64,000 nt of DNA from JAENVU01 sp038250905 (lineage in GTDB: Bacteria > Actinomycetota > Acidimicrobiia > IMCC26256 > JAENVU01), in the NCBI GenBank assembly GCA_038250905.1, contig JBBSBV010000004.1, positions 62,001 through 126,000 on the forward strand, in the 5' to 3' direction. Every line of letters begins with the position of its first letter. Position 1 is the first letter of the stretch. A program made the translations under genes and the position numbers. The notes under the pieces were generated by a model that saw only the letters and a program-made list of their open reading frames with translations, ran no database searches and had not been told where the DNA came from. Below are positions 34,741 through 43,686 of the stretch, one piece after another.

Positions 34741-35490
34741 TCAGACGACGGTCCCGAGCAGCTTTCCGATCACGGCGGCGATCAGCATGGCGACGCCACC
34801 GATGAGCGTGACGCGCAGGGCCGCGCGTACGACGGGTGCGGCACCGAGGCGAGCCCCGACCGCGCCGATCACCGCGAGGAGCACGAGCGCCGCGACCGCG
34901 ATGACGGCGATGCGTGCCGAGGCCGGTACGGCCGCGGCAATCAACACCGACGGAGTGGCGCCCAGCAGGAACCCGGCCGACGAGACGCCGGCAGCCTGAA
35001 TCGGACGCGCGGTGCCTTCGATGTCGAGGCCCAACTCGTCGCGCACGTGGGTTCCGAGCGCATCGGTCTTCGTCAGCTGGATGGCGACCTGACGGGCGAT
35101 CGGGCGGTCGAGTCCACGTTGCTCGTAGATCTGGGTGAGCTCCTCGAGTTCCGTCTCCGGGAACTCCTGGAGCTCGACGGTTTCCCGGGCGATGTCGGCG
35201 TGCTCGGTGTCGCGCTGCGAGGAGACCGACGTGTACTCACCGGCGGCCATCGACAGCGCGCCGGCCACGACCGACGCGACCCCCGCGATGATGAGTGCAT
35301 TCCGATCGCTGCTCGCGGCGGCCACTCCGATCAGCAGGCTCGACGTCGAACCGACGCCGTCCTGCGCGCCGAGCACCGCGGCTCGGAGCCAACCGATTCG
35401 ATCGGACCGATGCGATTCGGCGTGAAGTCTTCTGGGCACGGCACCAGCATGCCCGCGAAACGCGCCGGATGCGGGAACGAACGAGCCCAT
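34741..35490 (-). CDS. VIT1/CCC1 family Fe2+/Mn2+ transporter
   Basis: A 249-residue membrane protein. 'HRSDRIGWLRAAVLGAQDGV' is the characteristic opening of the VIT family. It is followed by 'AGALSMAAGEYTSVSSQRDT' with the helix-2 Met/Glu metal ligands, a cytoplasmic Glu-rich helical segment ('ETELEELTQIYEQRG') and three further helices. It would move Fe2+ or Mn2+ out of the cytoplasm. The ATG at 35490 lacks a Shine-Dalgarno; a GTG at 35439 would give a more family-like N-terminus. Confidence 0.87.
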   Translation of the reverse strand: MGSFVPASGAFRGHAGAVPRRLHAESHRSDRIGWLRAAVLGAQDGVGSTSSLLIGVAAASSDRNALIIAGVASVVAGALSMAAGEYTSVSSQRDTEHADIARETVELQEFPETELEELTQIYEQRGLDRPIARQVAIQLTKTDALGTHVRDELGLDIEGTARPIQAAGVSSAGFLLGATPSVLIAAAVPASARIAVIAVAALVLLAVIGAVGARLGAAPVVRAALRVTLIGGVAMLIAAVIGKLLGTVV

Positions 35491-35546
35491 CGATCGGTTT
35501 CGGGTGATACGAAGGGTCGGTACAACTCTCGAACGGGGTAGGGGCC

Positions 35547-37628
35547 ATGGTGTACGTCATCGTGTTGATCGTGGTGTTCTTCATCGCGGTCTTGTTGTTC
35601 AAGTCGGTACACCTGATCGGCCCGGCGCAGGTCGGCCTGGTCAACAAGCGCCTCGCGATCCGCAAGCTGCCCGAGGACAACCCGATTGCGTTCCGGGGCG
35701 AGGCCGGCTACCAGGCCGAGCTGCTCACGCCGGGTCTGCGCATCAAGTTGTGGCCGATCTTCGCGGTGCAGAAGTACCCGTGGGTCCAGGTCCCGGCGGG
35801 TGAGATCGGTGTGGTCATCGCCCAGGTGGGCCAACCGTTGCCGATCGGCGCGAAGAGCGGCGTGTACCGCAGCGAGTTCGCCAACTTCTCGAACCTGGCG
35901 ACGTTCGTGAACGGTGGTGGCCAGAAGGGCGTGCAGCGCCCGGTGCTCCCGCCGGGAACCTTGGTGCCGATCCACCCCGTGGCCTTCCTCGTGCTGACCC
36001 CGGGTCAGGTCTACGGAGTACCGGTCTCGCCCGACATCGCGGCCCAGACGCGCGGCAGCGCGGGGATGCTGTCGCCGGCGTCGTTCGGCCTCGCCGCCGA
36101 GGCGTTGCGCGTCGTGGTGATCTCGCCGGAAGGTCCGGTCGACATGATCGGCATCGTCACCGTGCTCGAGGGTGAACCGCTGCCGAGTGGCGACATCGCG
36201 AGCCGGCTCGCCGGGTACGAGGACGTCACCTCGATGGAACAGGAAGCCGTCGAGCGGGGCGCGTCGACGAGCGAAACCGACGCCCGCATCATCGAGGTCC
36301 TGCTCGGCAACAAGAACGTCCAACACAACAACTACCAGGACATCCAGGCGTTCCTGGAGGCCGGCGGCAAGATCGGCCTGCAGCACGACCCGCTGCTGTA
36401 CGGCGCGTACCTGTTGAATCCGTTCCTGGTGCGCGTCGAGATGGTCCCGATGCTCGTGGTGAACCAGGGCGAGGTCGCCGTCATCAAGGCGTTCGTCGGT
36501 CTGCCCACGCTCGACACCAGCGGCAGCGAGTTCAAGTTCGGCTCGATCGTCTCGCCCGGACACCGGGGGATCTGGCGCGAGCCGCTGCGGACGGGCAAGT
36601 ACCCGATCAACCCGCGGTGTTACGCGCCCGAGATCGTGCCGACGTCGATCCTCACGTTGAACTGGTCGAAGGAGATCAGCGCATCCCACAACCTCGACGC
36701 CCATCTCGCGCCGATCGAGGGCAAGAGCCGGGAAGGGTTCGTCTTCTCGATCGAGCTCCAGGTGCAGATCCACGTGCCCGACACGCGCGCCCCGAAGGTG
36801 ATCTCGATGGTCGGCACGATGCTCAACCTCGTCAACGAGGTCCTCCAATCCGCGGTGGGGAACCACTTCCGGAACACGCTCCAGGACCAGGCCGCGGTCA
36901 CGTTCATCGAGACCCGGATGCAGGTGCAGCAGGCCGCCCTGGTGCACGTCACCGAATACCTGCAGCTGTACGAGGTGGAGACCAAGGGCGTCTACATCCA
37001 GAACGTGCACTTCCCGGAGGAGCTGGTCAAGGTCCTGACCGAGCGCGAGATCGCCAACCAGGAGAAGGCGACCTTCGAGGAGATGCAGCGCGCGCAGACC
37101 ACCCGCATCGAGATGGAGAAGGCGAAGGGCACCGCGAACATGCAGGCCGAACTCGCCAACGCGCAGGTGAGTGTCGAGATCCAACGCAACCGGGCCGACG
37201 CCCGCCAGGCCGAAGCCACTGGTGAGGCGGCCTACGTCGAGCTCACCGGGCGGGCCGAGGCGACCAAGATCGAGGCGATCGGCCTGGCGGAAGCCAAGGC
37301 CACCGAGGCCCTCGGCGTGGCCCGCGCCACCGGATTCGAGGCCCAGAAGGAGGCCCTCGGCGGCACCGCGACCGCGCTGGTCGCGGTGGCGAACGCGGTC
37401 GCCGACGGGCACATCACGGTGGTGCCCGAGGTGCTGGTGACCGGCGGCGGTGGTGGCAGTCTCGACGGACTCGCGGCGTCGCTCATCCGGTATCTGGGCC
37501 AGAACCGCGCGGCGCCGACACCTGCGGTGGCGATCGATCCGGTGGAGTCGTTGCGCGAGGAGCTAGTGGGCGGCGCGGGCGACGGCGAGGATCGTCCGAT
37601 GGGCGACGGTGGTGGCGTTCGGACCTAA
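35547..37628 (+). CDS. SPFH/flotillin-like membrane scaffold protein
   Basis: A 693-residue protein with one N-terminal membrane helix (residues 2-20). Band-7-type segments follow: 'GPAQVGLVNKRLAIRK' and 'AGEIGVVIAQVG' near the start, and an SPFH core at about 300-480. A long Ala/Glu/Lys coiled coil (about 490-610, 'EKATFEEMQRAQTTRIEMEK') and a Gly-rich tail complete it. This is larger than standard flotillins, with a duplicated or extended N-terminal region. It probably oligomerises on the cytoplasmic membrane face. A G-rich tract precedes the ATG. Its 3' end overlaps the next gene. Confidence 0.85.
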   Translation: MVYVIVLIVVFFIAVLLFKSVHLIGPAQVGLVNKRLAIRKLPEDNPIAFRGEAGYQAELLTPGLRIKLWPIFAVQKYPWVQVPAGEIGVVIAQVGQPLPIGAKSGVYRSEFANFSNLATFVNGGGQKGVQRPVLPPGTLVPIHPVAFLVLTPGQVYGVPVSPDIAAQTRGSAGMLSPASFGLAAEALRVVVISPEGPVDMIGIVTVLEGEPLPSGDIASRLAGYEDVTSMEQEAVERGASTSETDARIIEVLLGNKNVQHNNYQDIQAFLEAGGKIGLQHDPLLYGAYLLNPFLVRVEMVPMLVVNQGEVAVIKAFVGLPTLDTSGSEFKFGSIVSPGHRGIWREPLRTGKYPINPRCYAPEIVPTSILTLNWSKEISASHNLDAHLAPIEGKSREGFVFSIELQVQIHVPDTRAPKVISMVGTMLNLVNEVLQSAVGNHFRNTLQDQAAVTFIETRMQVQQAALVHVTEYLQLYEVETKGVYIQNVHFPEELVKVLTEREIANQEKATFEEMQRAQTTRIEMEKAKGTANMQAELANAQVSVEIQRNRADARQAEATGEAAYVELTGRAEATKIEAIGLAEAKATEALGVARATGFEAQKEALGGTATALVAVANAVADGHITVVPEVLVTGGGGGSLDGLAASLIRYLGQNRAAPTPAVAIDPVESLREELVGGAGDGEDRPMGDGGGVRT

Positions 37629-37844
37629 CCGCCGGACCTCCACGACCTGACCGTTGGCCAGGGCGAGGAGGAGTCGAGTTCCCCGCCAGCTGCGCCGGTT
37701 GGCCACCCGTTCGACCTCGACGATGGGGATCATCCGCTCGCCGTCGTCGGTCGTGATCTCGATGCGATCGTCGAACACGAAGAGCGATCCCATGGTCCGG
37801 CCGATCCGTACGTTGGTCAACGCCAGGCGCGCCTCGTCTCCCAC
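37563..37844 (-). CDS. Small PH-like protein of unknown function, overlapping SPFH gene 3' end
   Basis: A 93-residue soluble protein rich in beta strands: 'GSLFVFDDRIEITTDDGE', 'MIPIVEVERVANRRSW', 'RLLLALANGQVVEVRR', a pattern like a PH-domain lipid- or protein-binding sheet. The evidence for a real gene is TACCGT 7 nt before the GTG at 37844, the leaderless arrangement seen elsewhere, and coherent beta-strand periodicity. Its last 66 bp run antisense to the end of the flotillin-like gene. Divergent from the alcohol dehydrogenase. Confidence 0.55.
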   Translation of the reverse strand: MGDEARLALTNVRIGRTMGSLFVFDDRIEITTDDGERMIPIVEVERVANRRSWRGTRLLLALANGQVVEVRRLGPNATTVAHRTILAVARAAH

Positions 37845-37898
37845 GCCGTCGACGGTATCCGGGTCGTCGCCGCGGAGGCACACTTGGCGGGCGCGCCA

Positions 37899-37904
37899 TA
37901 CGCT
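37899..37904 (+). promoter_or_regulatory. Putative -10 box, leaderless alcohol dehydrogenase gene
   Basis: TACGCT lies 6 nt before the ATG at 37911; there is no Shine-Dalgarno. Confidence 0.4.
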
Positions 37905-37910
37905 GCGCCG

Positions 37911-39161
37911 ATGCGCGCCCTCCTCTTCGGTACCGAACCCGAGTCCGTCCCCGAACCCGCGACCGACAACCGCAATCTCAAGATGTTGGCGGCCGCGCCG
38001 ATGCGGGTCGTCGACCTCGACGAACCCCGCTTGTTCGGGCCTGACTGGGTCATGACCAAACCCCGATTGGTCGGGATCTGCGGTTCGGAGTCGAAGCAGG
38101 CGTTCTTCGACTACGCGAGTTTCACGTCGCCCGAGCGTTCGGGATCGTTCCGGGACAACCCGATGAAGAACTTCGTGTCCTTCCCGCACGTGATGGGGCA
38201 CGAGGTGGTGGCCGACGTGGTCGAGATCGGACCTGAGACCGAGGGGCTGGCCGTCGGCGACCGGGTGGTGCTGAATCCCTGGCTCACCTGCGGGCCGCGT
38301 GGCGTGGCCGAGTTCTGCCCGGCGTGCCAGGCCGGTGACCTGAGTCAGTGCTGGTCGTTCGGAGTCGGTCCCATTGCACCCGGAATCCATACCGGGATGT
38401 GCAAGGACGTCCCGGGCGGGTTCGGCGAGTTGATGGCGGCCCACGACTCGATGCTCTTCAAGGTGCCCGACTCGATCACCGACGAGCAGGCGGTGTTCGC
38501 CGATCCCTTCGCGGTGTCGATGCACGGGATCACGCGGCACCCGCCACGGGAGGGTTCGAAGGTCGTCGTGTACGGCGCCGGCGCGCTGGGGACGAGCGCC
38601 ATCGCGATTCTGCGCGCGTTCTATCCGAGCGTCGAGGTGATGGCGGTGGCGCGGTTCGATACGCAGATCGCACTGGCGCAGTCGCTCGGAGCCCTGACGG
38701 TTGCACCCGAGCCGCGGGAGGCACTGATCGAGGCGGTGGCCGCGTGGTCAGGCGGCGTGTTGCAACCGGCCGACGGGCTCCCGATGGCGTTCCCGGGTGG
38801 AATCGACGTGGTCTACGACACCATCGGTGCGGCCGAGACACTCGAGGTGGGGGCGCGGGTGCTCCGGGCGCGCGGCACGCTCGTGAAGCTCGGGATGCAC
38901 GGTCCGGCTCGTTGGGAGGACACGCCCGTCTACTTCAAGGAGATCACGTTCACCGGTTCGAACGCGTTCGGGTTCGAGGAGGTGGACGGCGTGCGCAAAC
39001 ACGGGATCCAGCACTACCTCGATCTCGTCGAGGCCGGAAGAATCGACCTCACGGGCATGCTCACCCACACGTTCCGGCTCGAGCAGTGGCGCGACGCGTT
39101 CGCGGCGCTTGCGGACCAAGAAGCGTCCGGCGCGATCAAGGTCGCGATCGACTACCGCTGA
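37911..39161 (+). CDS. Zinc-binding medium-chain alcohol dehydrogenase
   Basis: A 416-residue MDR protein. 'GICGSESKQAF' holds the first catalytic-zinc Cys, and 'PHVMGHEVVADVVEIG' the His-Glu zinc motif. 'FCPACQAGDLSQC' has the cysteine pattern of a partial structural-zinc loop. 'VVVYGAGALGTSAIAIL' is the NAD(P)-binding glycine motif. Longer than the usual 340-370 residues because of an insert near 'RSGSFRDNPMKNF'. It oxidises an unidentified alcohol or polyol. The first nine residues of the longest open frame are dropped to place the TACGCT box 6 nt upstream. Confidence 0.87.
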   Translation: MRALLFGTEPESVPEPATDNRNLKMLAAAPMRVVDLDEPRLFGPDWVMTKPRLVGICGSESKQAFFDYASFTSPERSGSFRDNPMKNFVSFPHVMGHEVVADVVEIGPETEGLAVGDRVVLNPWLTCGPRGVAEFCPACQAGDLSQCWSFGVGPIAPGIHTGMCKDVPGGFGELMAAHDSMLFKVPDSITDEQAVFADPFAVSMHGITRHPPREGSKVVVYGAGALGTSAIAILRAFYPSVEVMAVARFDTQIALAQSLGALTVAPEPREALIEAVAAWSGGVLQPADGLPMAFPGGIDVVYDTIGAAETLEVGARVLRARGTLVKLGMHGPARWEDTPVYFKEITFTGSNAFGFEEVDGVRKHGIQHYLDLVEAGRIDLTGMLTHTFRLEQWRDAFAALADQEASGAIKVAIDYR

Positions 39162-39471
39162 TCACCGGGGACCGCTGCCGGCGCAGCCGGTCCACCACGA
39201 TGACGCCCGCGACGATGAGGCCCAGGATCACGAGTGACTGTGCGAGATCGTCGGCACGCGTGATGTCGAAGCCACCGTCCCGCCGGCCGTCGCGGCCGTC
39301 GAGGTTGGCGGTGACCGGTGCCCCCGGGGGTGGGACGAGATTTCGGCTGTCGAAACCGTGGCCGCGATCGGAGACGAGGGACGCGGCCGGGCTGTGCTTC
39401 ATGGCGAACCCCAACGCCATGATCACGGCGACGACGCCGATGACGACGAGGATCTGACGGGCGAGCTTCAT
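39136..39471 (-). CDS. Small membrane protein paired with DUF4405 cytochrome b
   Basis: A 111-residue protein with a helix at residues 5-25 ('ILVVIGVVAVIMALGFAM') and a second near residues 80-98 ('VILGLIVAGVIVVDRL'), joined by a hydrophilic extracytoplasmic loop rich in Asp, Arg and Pro. No haem motif. Its ATG overlaps the stop of the cytochrome b gene by 4 bp, so the two are translationally coupled and may form one complex. Its 3' end overlaps the alcohol dehydrogenase gene by 26 bp on the opposite strand. Family unknown to me. Confidence 0.65.
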   Translation of the reverse strand: MKLARQILVVIGVVAVIMALGFAMKHSPAASLVSDRGHGFDSRNLVPPPGAPVTANLDGRDGRRDGGFDITRADDLAQSLVILGLIVAGVIVVDRLRRQRSPVISGSRSRP

Positions 39472-39977
39472 CGTGATCCCCGTGCGACGCGCGACGGGGC
39501 GAGGAGTCGACGGCCGACCGCGACGATCCAGCGCCAACTCAGTGCGATGTGCAGGCCCACGAGGGCGATGCACACGTCGGCGGTCGTGGTGTGCAGCCCG
39601 GTCCAGAACGGATCGCGGACCGTCGAGATGCCGATCGCCGGGAGCGCGGACCGCGAGATGAGCACCCCCGAGCCGATGCACAGCGTCATGGCACCGATCA
39701 ACCCGAGATCGAGCACCCAGCGCAGCTTCTCGCGCCCGGCGTACGAACCCAGGAGCCGCCGAGCGGTGCGGAGAACCCAGTCCCAGTGCAGCGCGACGTG
39801 CACGACGAGCGGGATGCCCAGGCCGATGCCGATCCACTCGTGGGCGGAGAGGCCGGTGAACCGGAAGCTGTAGTCGAGCGCGAAGGCCACGAAGAGCACG
39901 GCGTCGAGCCAGAAGTCGATCTTGGTGCGTCCCGGTACTCGCCGGCGGGGAGCGCGCACTTCGGTCGTCGTCGCCAT
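39468..39977 (-). CDS. DUF4405-type cytochrome b-like membrane protein
   Basis: A 169-residue protein with four transmembrane helices. Paired helix histidines are spaced as in cytochrome b: 'LSAHEWIGIGLGIPLVVHVALHWDW' holds three, and 'GLHTTTADVCIALVGLHIALSW' two. This matches the DUF4405/cytochrome b561-like pattern. It likely carries electrons across the membrane for an unknown partner. I start at the ATG at 39977, which lies inside one arm of a perfect 10-bp inverted repeat. Confidence 0.75.
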   Translation of the reverse strand: MATTTEVRAPRRRVPGRTKIDFWLDAVLFVAFALDYSFRFTGLSAHEWIGIGLGIPLVVHVALHWDWVLRTARRLLGSYAGREKLRWVLDLGLIGAMTLCIGSGVLISRSALPAIGISTVRDPFWTGLHTTTADVCIALVGLHIALSWRWIVAVGRRLLAPSRVARGSR

Positions 39978-39998
39978 ACTCACGGACCGAGTATGGCG
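39972..39998 (-). promoter_or_regulatory. Perfect 10-bp inverted repeat over the cytochrome b start codon
   Basis: CGCCATACTC (39972-39981), 7-nt spacer, GAGTATGGCG (39989-39998). The start codon (39975-39977) lies in the left arm. Either a repressor operator or an mRNA hairpin that hides the start. Confidence 0.55.
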
Positions 39999-40052
39999 TC
40001 CGTACGCGAGGGGTCCGGACGGCAACCTGAGAACGTCCTCGGGTCGAGGAAG

Positions 40053-41597
40053 TCAGTTCACGAGCTTGTCGCGGCCCTCCCAGAACGGCGCGCGGAGCTT
40101 GAACTTCTGCAGCTTGCCGGTGGCCGTGCGGGCCAACTCGTCCCGGAACTCGATCGAGGTCGGGCACTTGTAGTGCGCGATGTGTTCGCGGCAGTGGGCG
40201 ATGAGCACCGCTTCATCGACGTCGTCGCGGCCCGGCCGCAGGACCACGAGCGCCTTCACCGTCTCGCCCCATTTGTCGTCGGGGACACCGATGGCGGCCA
40301 CCTCGACCACTGCGGGGTGCTGGAACAGGCAGTCCTCGACCTCGATCGAGCTGACGTTCTCGCCACCCGAGATAATCACGTCCTTCTTGCGGTCCGAGAT
40401 CACCACGTAGGCGTCGTCGAGTTCGCCACCGTCACCGGTGTGGAACCAGCCGTCCACGATCGCGTCGGCCGTCGCCTCCGGCTGATCCCAGTAGCCCTCG
40501 AACACGTGATTCGACCGGGCCAGCACCTCGCCCTGGTCGTCGATCCGGACCCGGACCCCGACCGCGGGTGTTCCCGCGCGGGAGAGCCGCCGCGCCCGGT
40601 CGGCGGGGGAGAGGTCGTCGTACTCCGCGATCCGCCGGTTGACGGTGAGGAGCGGCGACGTCTCCGTGAGCCCGTAGATCTGCATGAACTCCCAGCCGAG
40701 GTCGGTCTCGACCCGCTCGATCAACTTCGACGGTGGTGGCGCCCCGGCCACCACCATGCGCACCTGGTCGCGACCGGGCACCGCTTCGCCGCGCTCGCGT
40801 CGGGCCGCCGCCGCATCGAGGGCGGCCGCCACCACCGCCGGCGCGCCGGCCAGGAACGTCACACCGTGTCGGTCGATCCGGCTCAGGATGTCCTCACCGT
40901 CGATCTTGCGGATCACCACCTGCCGGGCGCCCATCGCGGCGACGGCGAAGGGCAGGCCCCAACCGTTGCAGTGGAACGTGGGCAGCGTGTGCAGATAGGT
41001 GTCGCGGTCGTCGACGCCCATGTGCCAACCGAAGGTGACCGCGTTGAGCCACAGGTTGCGGTGGGTCATCTGCACGCCCTTGGGTCGCGCGGTCGTGCCC
41101 GAGGTGTAGTTGATCGTGGCAGTCGCGGTCTCGTCGTCCGCCGTGTAGCGCGGCTCGCCGATGCGCCCGAAGAGCTCCGCGTCGGTCTCGGCGCCGAGCA
41201 CGAAACGGTGGCGCACCGCGAGGTCCTTCGTGAGTTCGTCGTACTCCGGGTCGACGAGCAGGGCCTCGGCCCCCGAGTGTTCGACGATGTAGGCGATCTC
41301 GTCGCGGTTGAGCCGGAAGTTGATCGGCACCAGGACCCGACCGTGCGCGGGGATTCCGAAGAGGGCGCTGAGGAACCGCCCGGCGTTCGGCGACAGGATC
41401 GCGATGCGCGCACCCGGGTCGAGGTCCAGCTCGTCGCACGCGACCGCGACCGACCGGGCCTGGCGACCGAGGGTCGCGTAGTCGATCGTCCCGATGCCGC
41501 CGCCCGGTGGATTCGGCTCGTCGATCACCGCGGCGCGGTGACCGAAGACCGTCTCGGCTCGGTGCAGAAAGTCGAGCGTGGTCAACGGAACGTGCAT
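40053..41597 (-). CDS. AMP-binding acyl-CoA synthetase
   Basis: A 514-residue ANL-superfamily ligase. 'TINYTSGTTARPKGVQMTH' is the P-loop-like A3 motif, 'IYGLTETSP' the A5 motif, 'DGWFHTGDGGELD' the A7/A8 region, and 'ARTATGKLQKFKL' the A10 Lys that catalyses adenylation. It activates a carboxylic or fatty acid to its CoA ester. GGGGGAG precedes the ATG at 41597, and TACGAT further upstream is a likely -10 box. The frame upstream of 41597 is non-coding in character. Confidence 0.92.
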   Translation of the reverse strand: MHVPLTTLDFLHRAETVFGHRAAVIDEPNPPGGGIGTIDYATLGRQARSVAVACDELDLDPGARIAILSPNAGRFLSALFGIPAHGRVLVPINFRLNRDEIAYIVEHSGAEALLVDPEYDELTKDLAVRHRFVLGAETDAELFGRIGEPRYTADDETATATINYTSGTTARPKGVQMTHRNLWLNAVTFGWHMGVDDRDTYLHTLPTFHCNGWGLPFAVAAMGARQVVIRKIDGEDILSRIDRHGVTFLAGAPAVVAAALDAAAARRERGEAVPGRDQVRMVVAGAPPPSKLIERVETDLGWEFMQIYGLTETSPLLTVNRRIAEYDDLSPADRARRLSRAGTPAVGVRVRIDDQGEVLARSNHVFEGYWDQPEATADAIVDGWFHTGDGGELDDAYVVISDRKKDVIISGGENVSSIEVEDCLFQHPAVVEVAAIGVPDDKWGETVKALVVLRPGRDDVDEAVLIAHCREHIAHYKCPTSIEFRDELARTATGKLQKFKLRAPFWEGRDKLVN

Positions 41598-41668
41598 GGT
41601 GCTCCCCCTGGCAGTGAGGTCCGCATCGTAGGTGGCTGCCTCCGGGACGGCCTCGCGAGGACGGCGGG

Positions 41669-41956
41669 TCAGGAGTGGCGGCGGGCGTGGTCGACCTCGC
41701 CGTCGACTCGGATCCGCTTCGTCCGACTGTGCGCGCCGGTGAGGAGGGTCACGTTCCGGGGTGGGACGCCGAGGTGGTCCGCCAACCACCGGAGGAGTTC
41801 GGCGTTGGCCTTGCCGCCGTCGGCCGGTGCGGTGACGCGCACCTTGAGTGCCTCGCCGAGCTCACCGACGACGCCGGCGCGTCGGGCGCCCGGTTGGACG
41901 CGCAGGGTCAGCTCCCATCCGTCGCCGACGCGTCGCGCCCAGCTGCCCGCGGCCAC
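41669..41956 (-). CDS. DUF167 (YggU) family protein
   Basis: A 95-residue protein. 'LRVQPGARRAGV', 'LKVRVTAPADGGKANAELL', 'LGVPPRNVTLLTGAHSRTK' are the conserved DUF167 strands and loops, in order and at the normal length. The role is not known with confidence. It lies 6 bp after the MFS stop, so it is probably the last gene of the marR operon. Confidence 0.9.
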   Translation of the reverse strand: MAAGSWARRVGDGWELTLRVQPGARRAGVVGELGEALKVRVTAPADGGKANAELLRWLADHLGVPPRNVTLLTGAHSRTKRIRVDGEVDHARRHS

Positions 41957-41962
41957 GACTCG

Positions 41963-43207
41963 TCAGACCGAGATCGCGCGCGGGGTGGCGGCGACGCGAT
42001 GGTGGAGCCCACGAAGCGCGAGCCCACCCGCGACGATGGCGGTCACGCCGCCGACGACGAGGCCGGAGCGGGGCCCGAAGACCTGCGACACCGCACCGAT
42101 GATCGGCGCGCCGATCGGCGTGGAGCCGAGGAACGCCACCGCGAACAGGGCCGCGACCCGACCGCGGTACGCGGGCTCGGCGCGGCTCTGGGCGAGGGCA
42201 CCGGCCGCGGACAGGAATCCGATCGAGGAGGCGCCCATCGGGACGAGCACGATCGCGAACACCACGATCGACGGCGTCGCCGCCGCGGTCATCATGCACA
42301 CGCCCAGGATGAGGGCGGCGACGATCACGAATCGGGTGGTGACCCGCTCGCGGTGCGCGACGTACAAGGAGGCGACGACTGCACCGACGCTCATGAGGGC
42401 GAGGAGGCTTGCGAACGTGCTCGCACCGCCGTGGAACGCCTTGCGGGCCATCAGCGAGACCGTCACCTGGAAGTTGAACGACAGGGTGCCGATGATCGCG
42501 GTCAGCAACAGCGTGGTCCGCAACGCCTGGTGGCCCCATACGTACCGCAGGCCGTCGACGAGTTGGCCCCGCTGGCGGGGGACCGGTGTCACCTGGTTGA
42601 CGGTGAGCAGGTCCATCGTCATGAGTGCGGCGATCACCGCAACGAACGACAACGCGTTGGCGACGAAGCACCAACCGATGCCGGCGGTGGCGATCAGGAC
42701 CGCGGCGATGGTCGGCCCGATGACCCGCGCCGCCGTGAAGACCGAACTGTTCAGGCTCACGGCGTTGGCGGCGTGGTGGTCGGGGACGAGTTCGGTGACG
42801 AAGGAGCGGCGGGCCGGACTGTCGAGCGCGGTGGCGATGCCGAAGCTCGCCGCGAGGGCGTAGACCATCCAGAGCTGGATGGATCCGGTCAGCACCAGCG
42901 CGCCCATGATGGCGGCACAGACAGCGGCGCCGGCCGACGTGGCGATCAGGAGCCGGCGCTTGTCGACGCGGTCGGCGAGCACCCCCGCCCACGCCCCGCC
43001 CAACATCACGGGAAAGAATTGCAGCGCGACGACCGTCCCGACGGCCAGACCGTTGCCGTGGGTCATGAGTACGACCAGCCACGTGAGCGCGGTCTGCTGG
43101 ACCCAGGTGCCACTTGCGGAGACGAGTTGCCCGACGAGGTACTTGCGGTAGTTCGGTGTCTCGAGCGATCGGAAGGTCTGGCGTCCGGCGCGACGGATCC
43201 GGTTCAT
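41963..43207 (-). CDS. MFS transporter, MFS_3/EntS-like exporter
   Basis: A 414-residue twelve-helix transporter. 'AWAGVLADRVDKRRLL' is the motif-A loop between helices 2 and 3, and 'ALDSPARRSFVTELVPD' is typical of the MFS_3 exporter group. It lies directly behind a MarR regulator, with a 4-bp overlap of start and stop codons, which points to export of a toxic small molecule sensed by that regulator. The substrate is not deducible. Confidence 0.9.
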   Translation of the reverse strand: MNRIRRAGRQTFRSLETPNYRKYLVGQLVSASGTWVQQTALTWLVVLMTHGNGLAVGTVVALQFFPVMLGGAWAGVLADRVDKRRLLIATSAGAAVCAAIMGALVLTGSIQLWMVYALAASFGIATALDSPARRSFVTELVPDHHAANAVSLNSSVFTAARVIGPTIAAVLIATAGIGWCFVANALSFVAVIAALMTMDLLTVNQVTPVPRQRGQLVDGLRYVWGHQALRTTLLLTAIIGTLSFNFQVTVSLMARKAFHGGASTFASLLALMSVGAVVASLYVAHRERVTTRFVIVAALILGVCMMTAAATPSIVVFAIVLVPMGASSIGFLSAAGALAQSRAEPAYRGRVAALFAVAFLGSTPIGAPIIGAVSQVFGPRSGLVVGGVTAIVAGGLALRGLHHRVAATPRAISV

Positions 43208-43686
43208 GCCCGACCTTCGCGGCGGGTTCCCGGCTCGTGCTGGGCGAGGCGCTCCATGATCGCCGCGGCGCGGGCGAGCACCGTGCGGTCGGCGTCGCTG
43301 AGTTCCCGGAGCCGACGGTCGAGGAACGCGTTCTTGCGGCTCCGGTGCTGGGCCAGGAGCTTGGCGCCGACCGGCGTCACCGCCACCCGGTGGATCCGGC
43401 GGTCTTCGGGATCGATGGTGCGGGTGACGAGTCCGGCGGCCTCGAGCTTGGCGGTGAGCGCGGTCACGGTCGGAGGTTGGATCTGCTCCACGCGCGCGAG
43501 CGCGCCGAGTGTCATCGGCCCGTCCTGTTCGATCGTCGCGAGGGTCGAGAGCTGCGAGATGGTCAGGCCCGAGTCGGCGCTCTGCCGCAGTCGGCGGTGC
43601 AGGCGCGCCACGGCGAGCCGGAGACGGCTGGCCAGTTCCTGGTCGTGGGCGCGGGCCGGGGTGGGAGAAGTGGATTTGGTCGGCAT
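43204..43686 (-). CDS. MarR family transcriptional regulator
   Basis: A 160-residue dimeric winged-helix repressor. 'SGLTISQLSTLATIEQ' is the family core before the recognition helix, which includes 'LARVEQIQPPTVTALTAKLE'; the wing follows in 'RTIDPEDRRIHRVAVT'. It probably represses its own operon with the MFS exporter and DUF167 gene. The start codon overlaps one arm of an inverted repeat at 43686-43717, so autorepression is likely. Leader nearly absent; no Shine-Dalgarno. Confidence 0.92.
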   Translation of the reverse strand: MPTKSTSPTPARAHDQELASRLRLAVARLHRRLRQSADSGLTISQLSTLATIEQDGPMTLGALARVEQIQPPTVTALTAKLEAAGLVTRTIDPEDRRIHRVAVTPVGAKLLAQHRSRKNAFLDRRLRELSDADRTVLARAAAIMERLAQHEPGTRREGRA

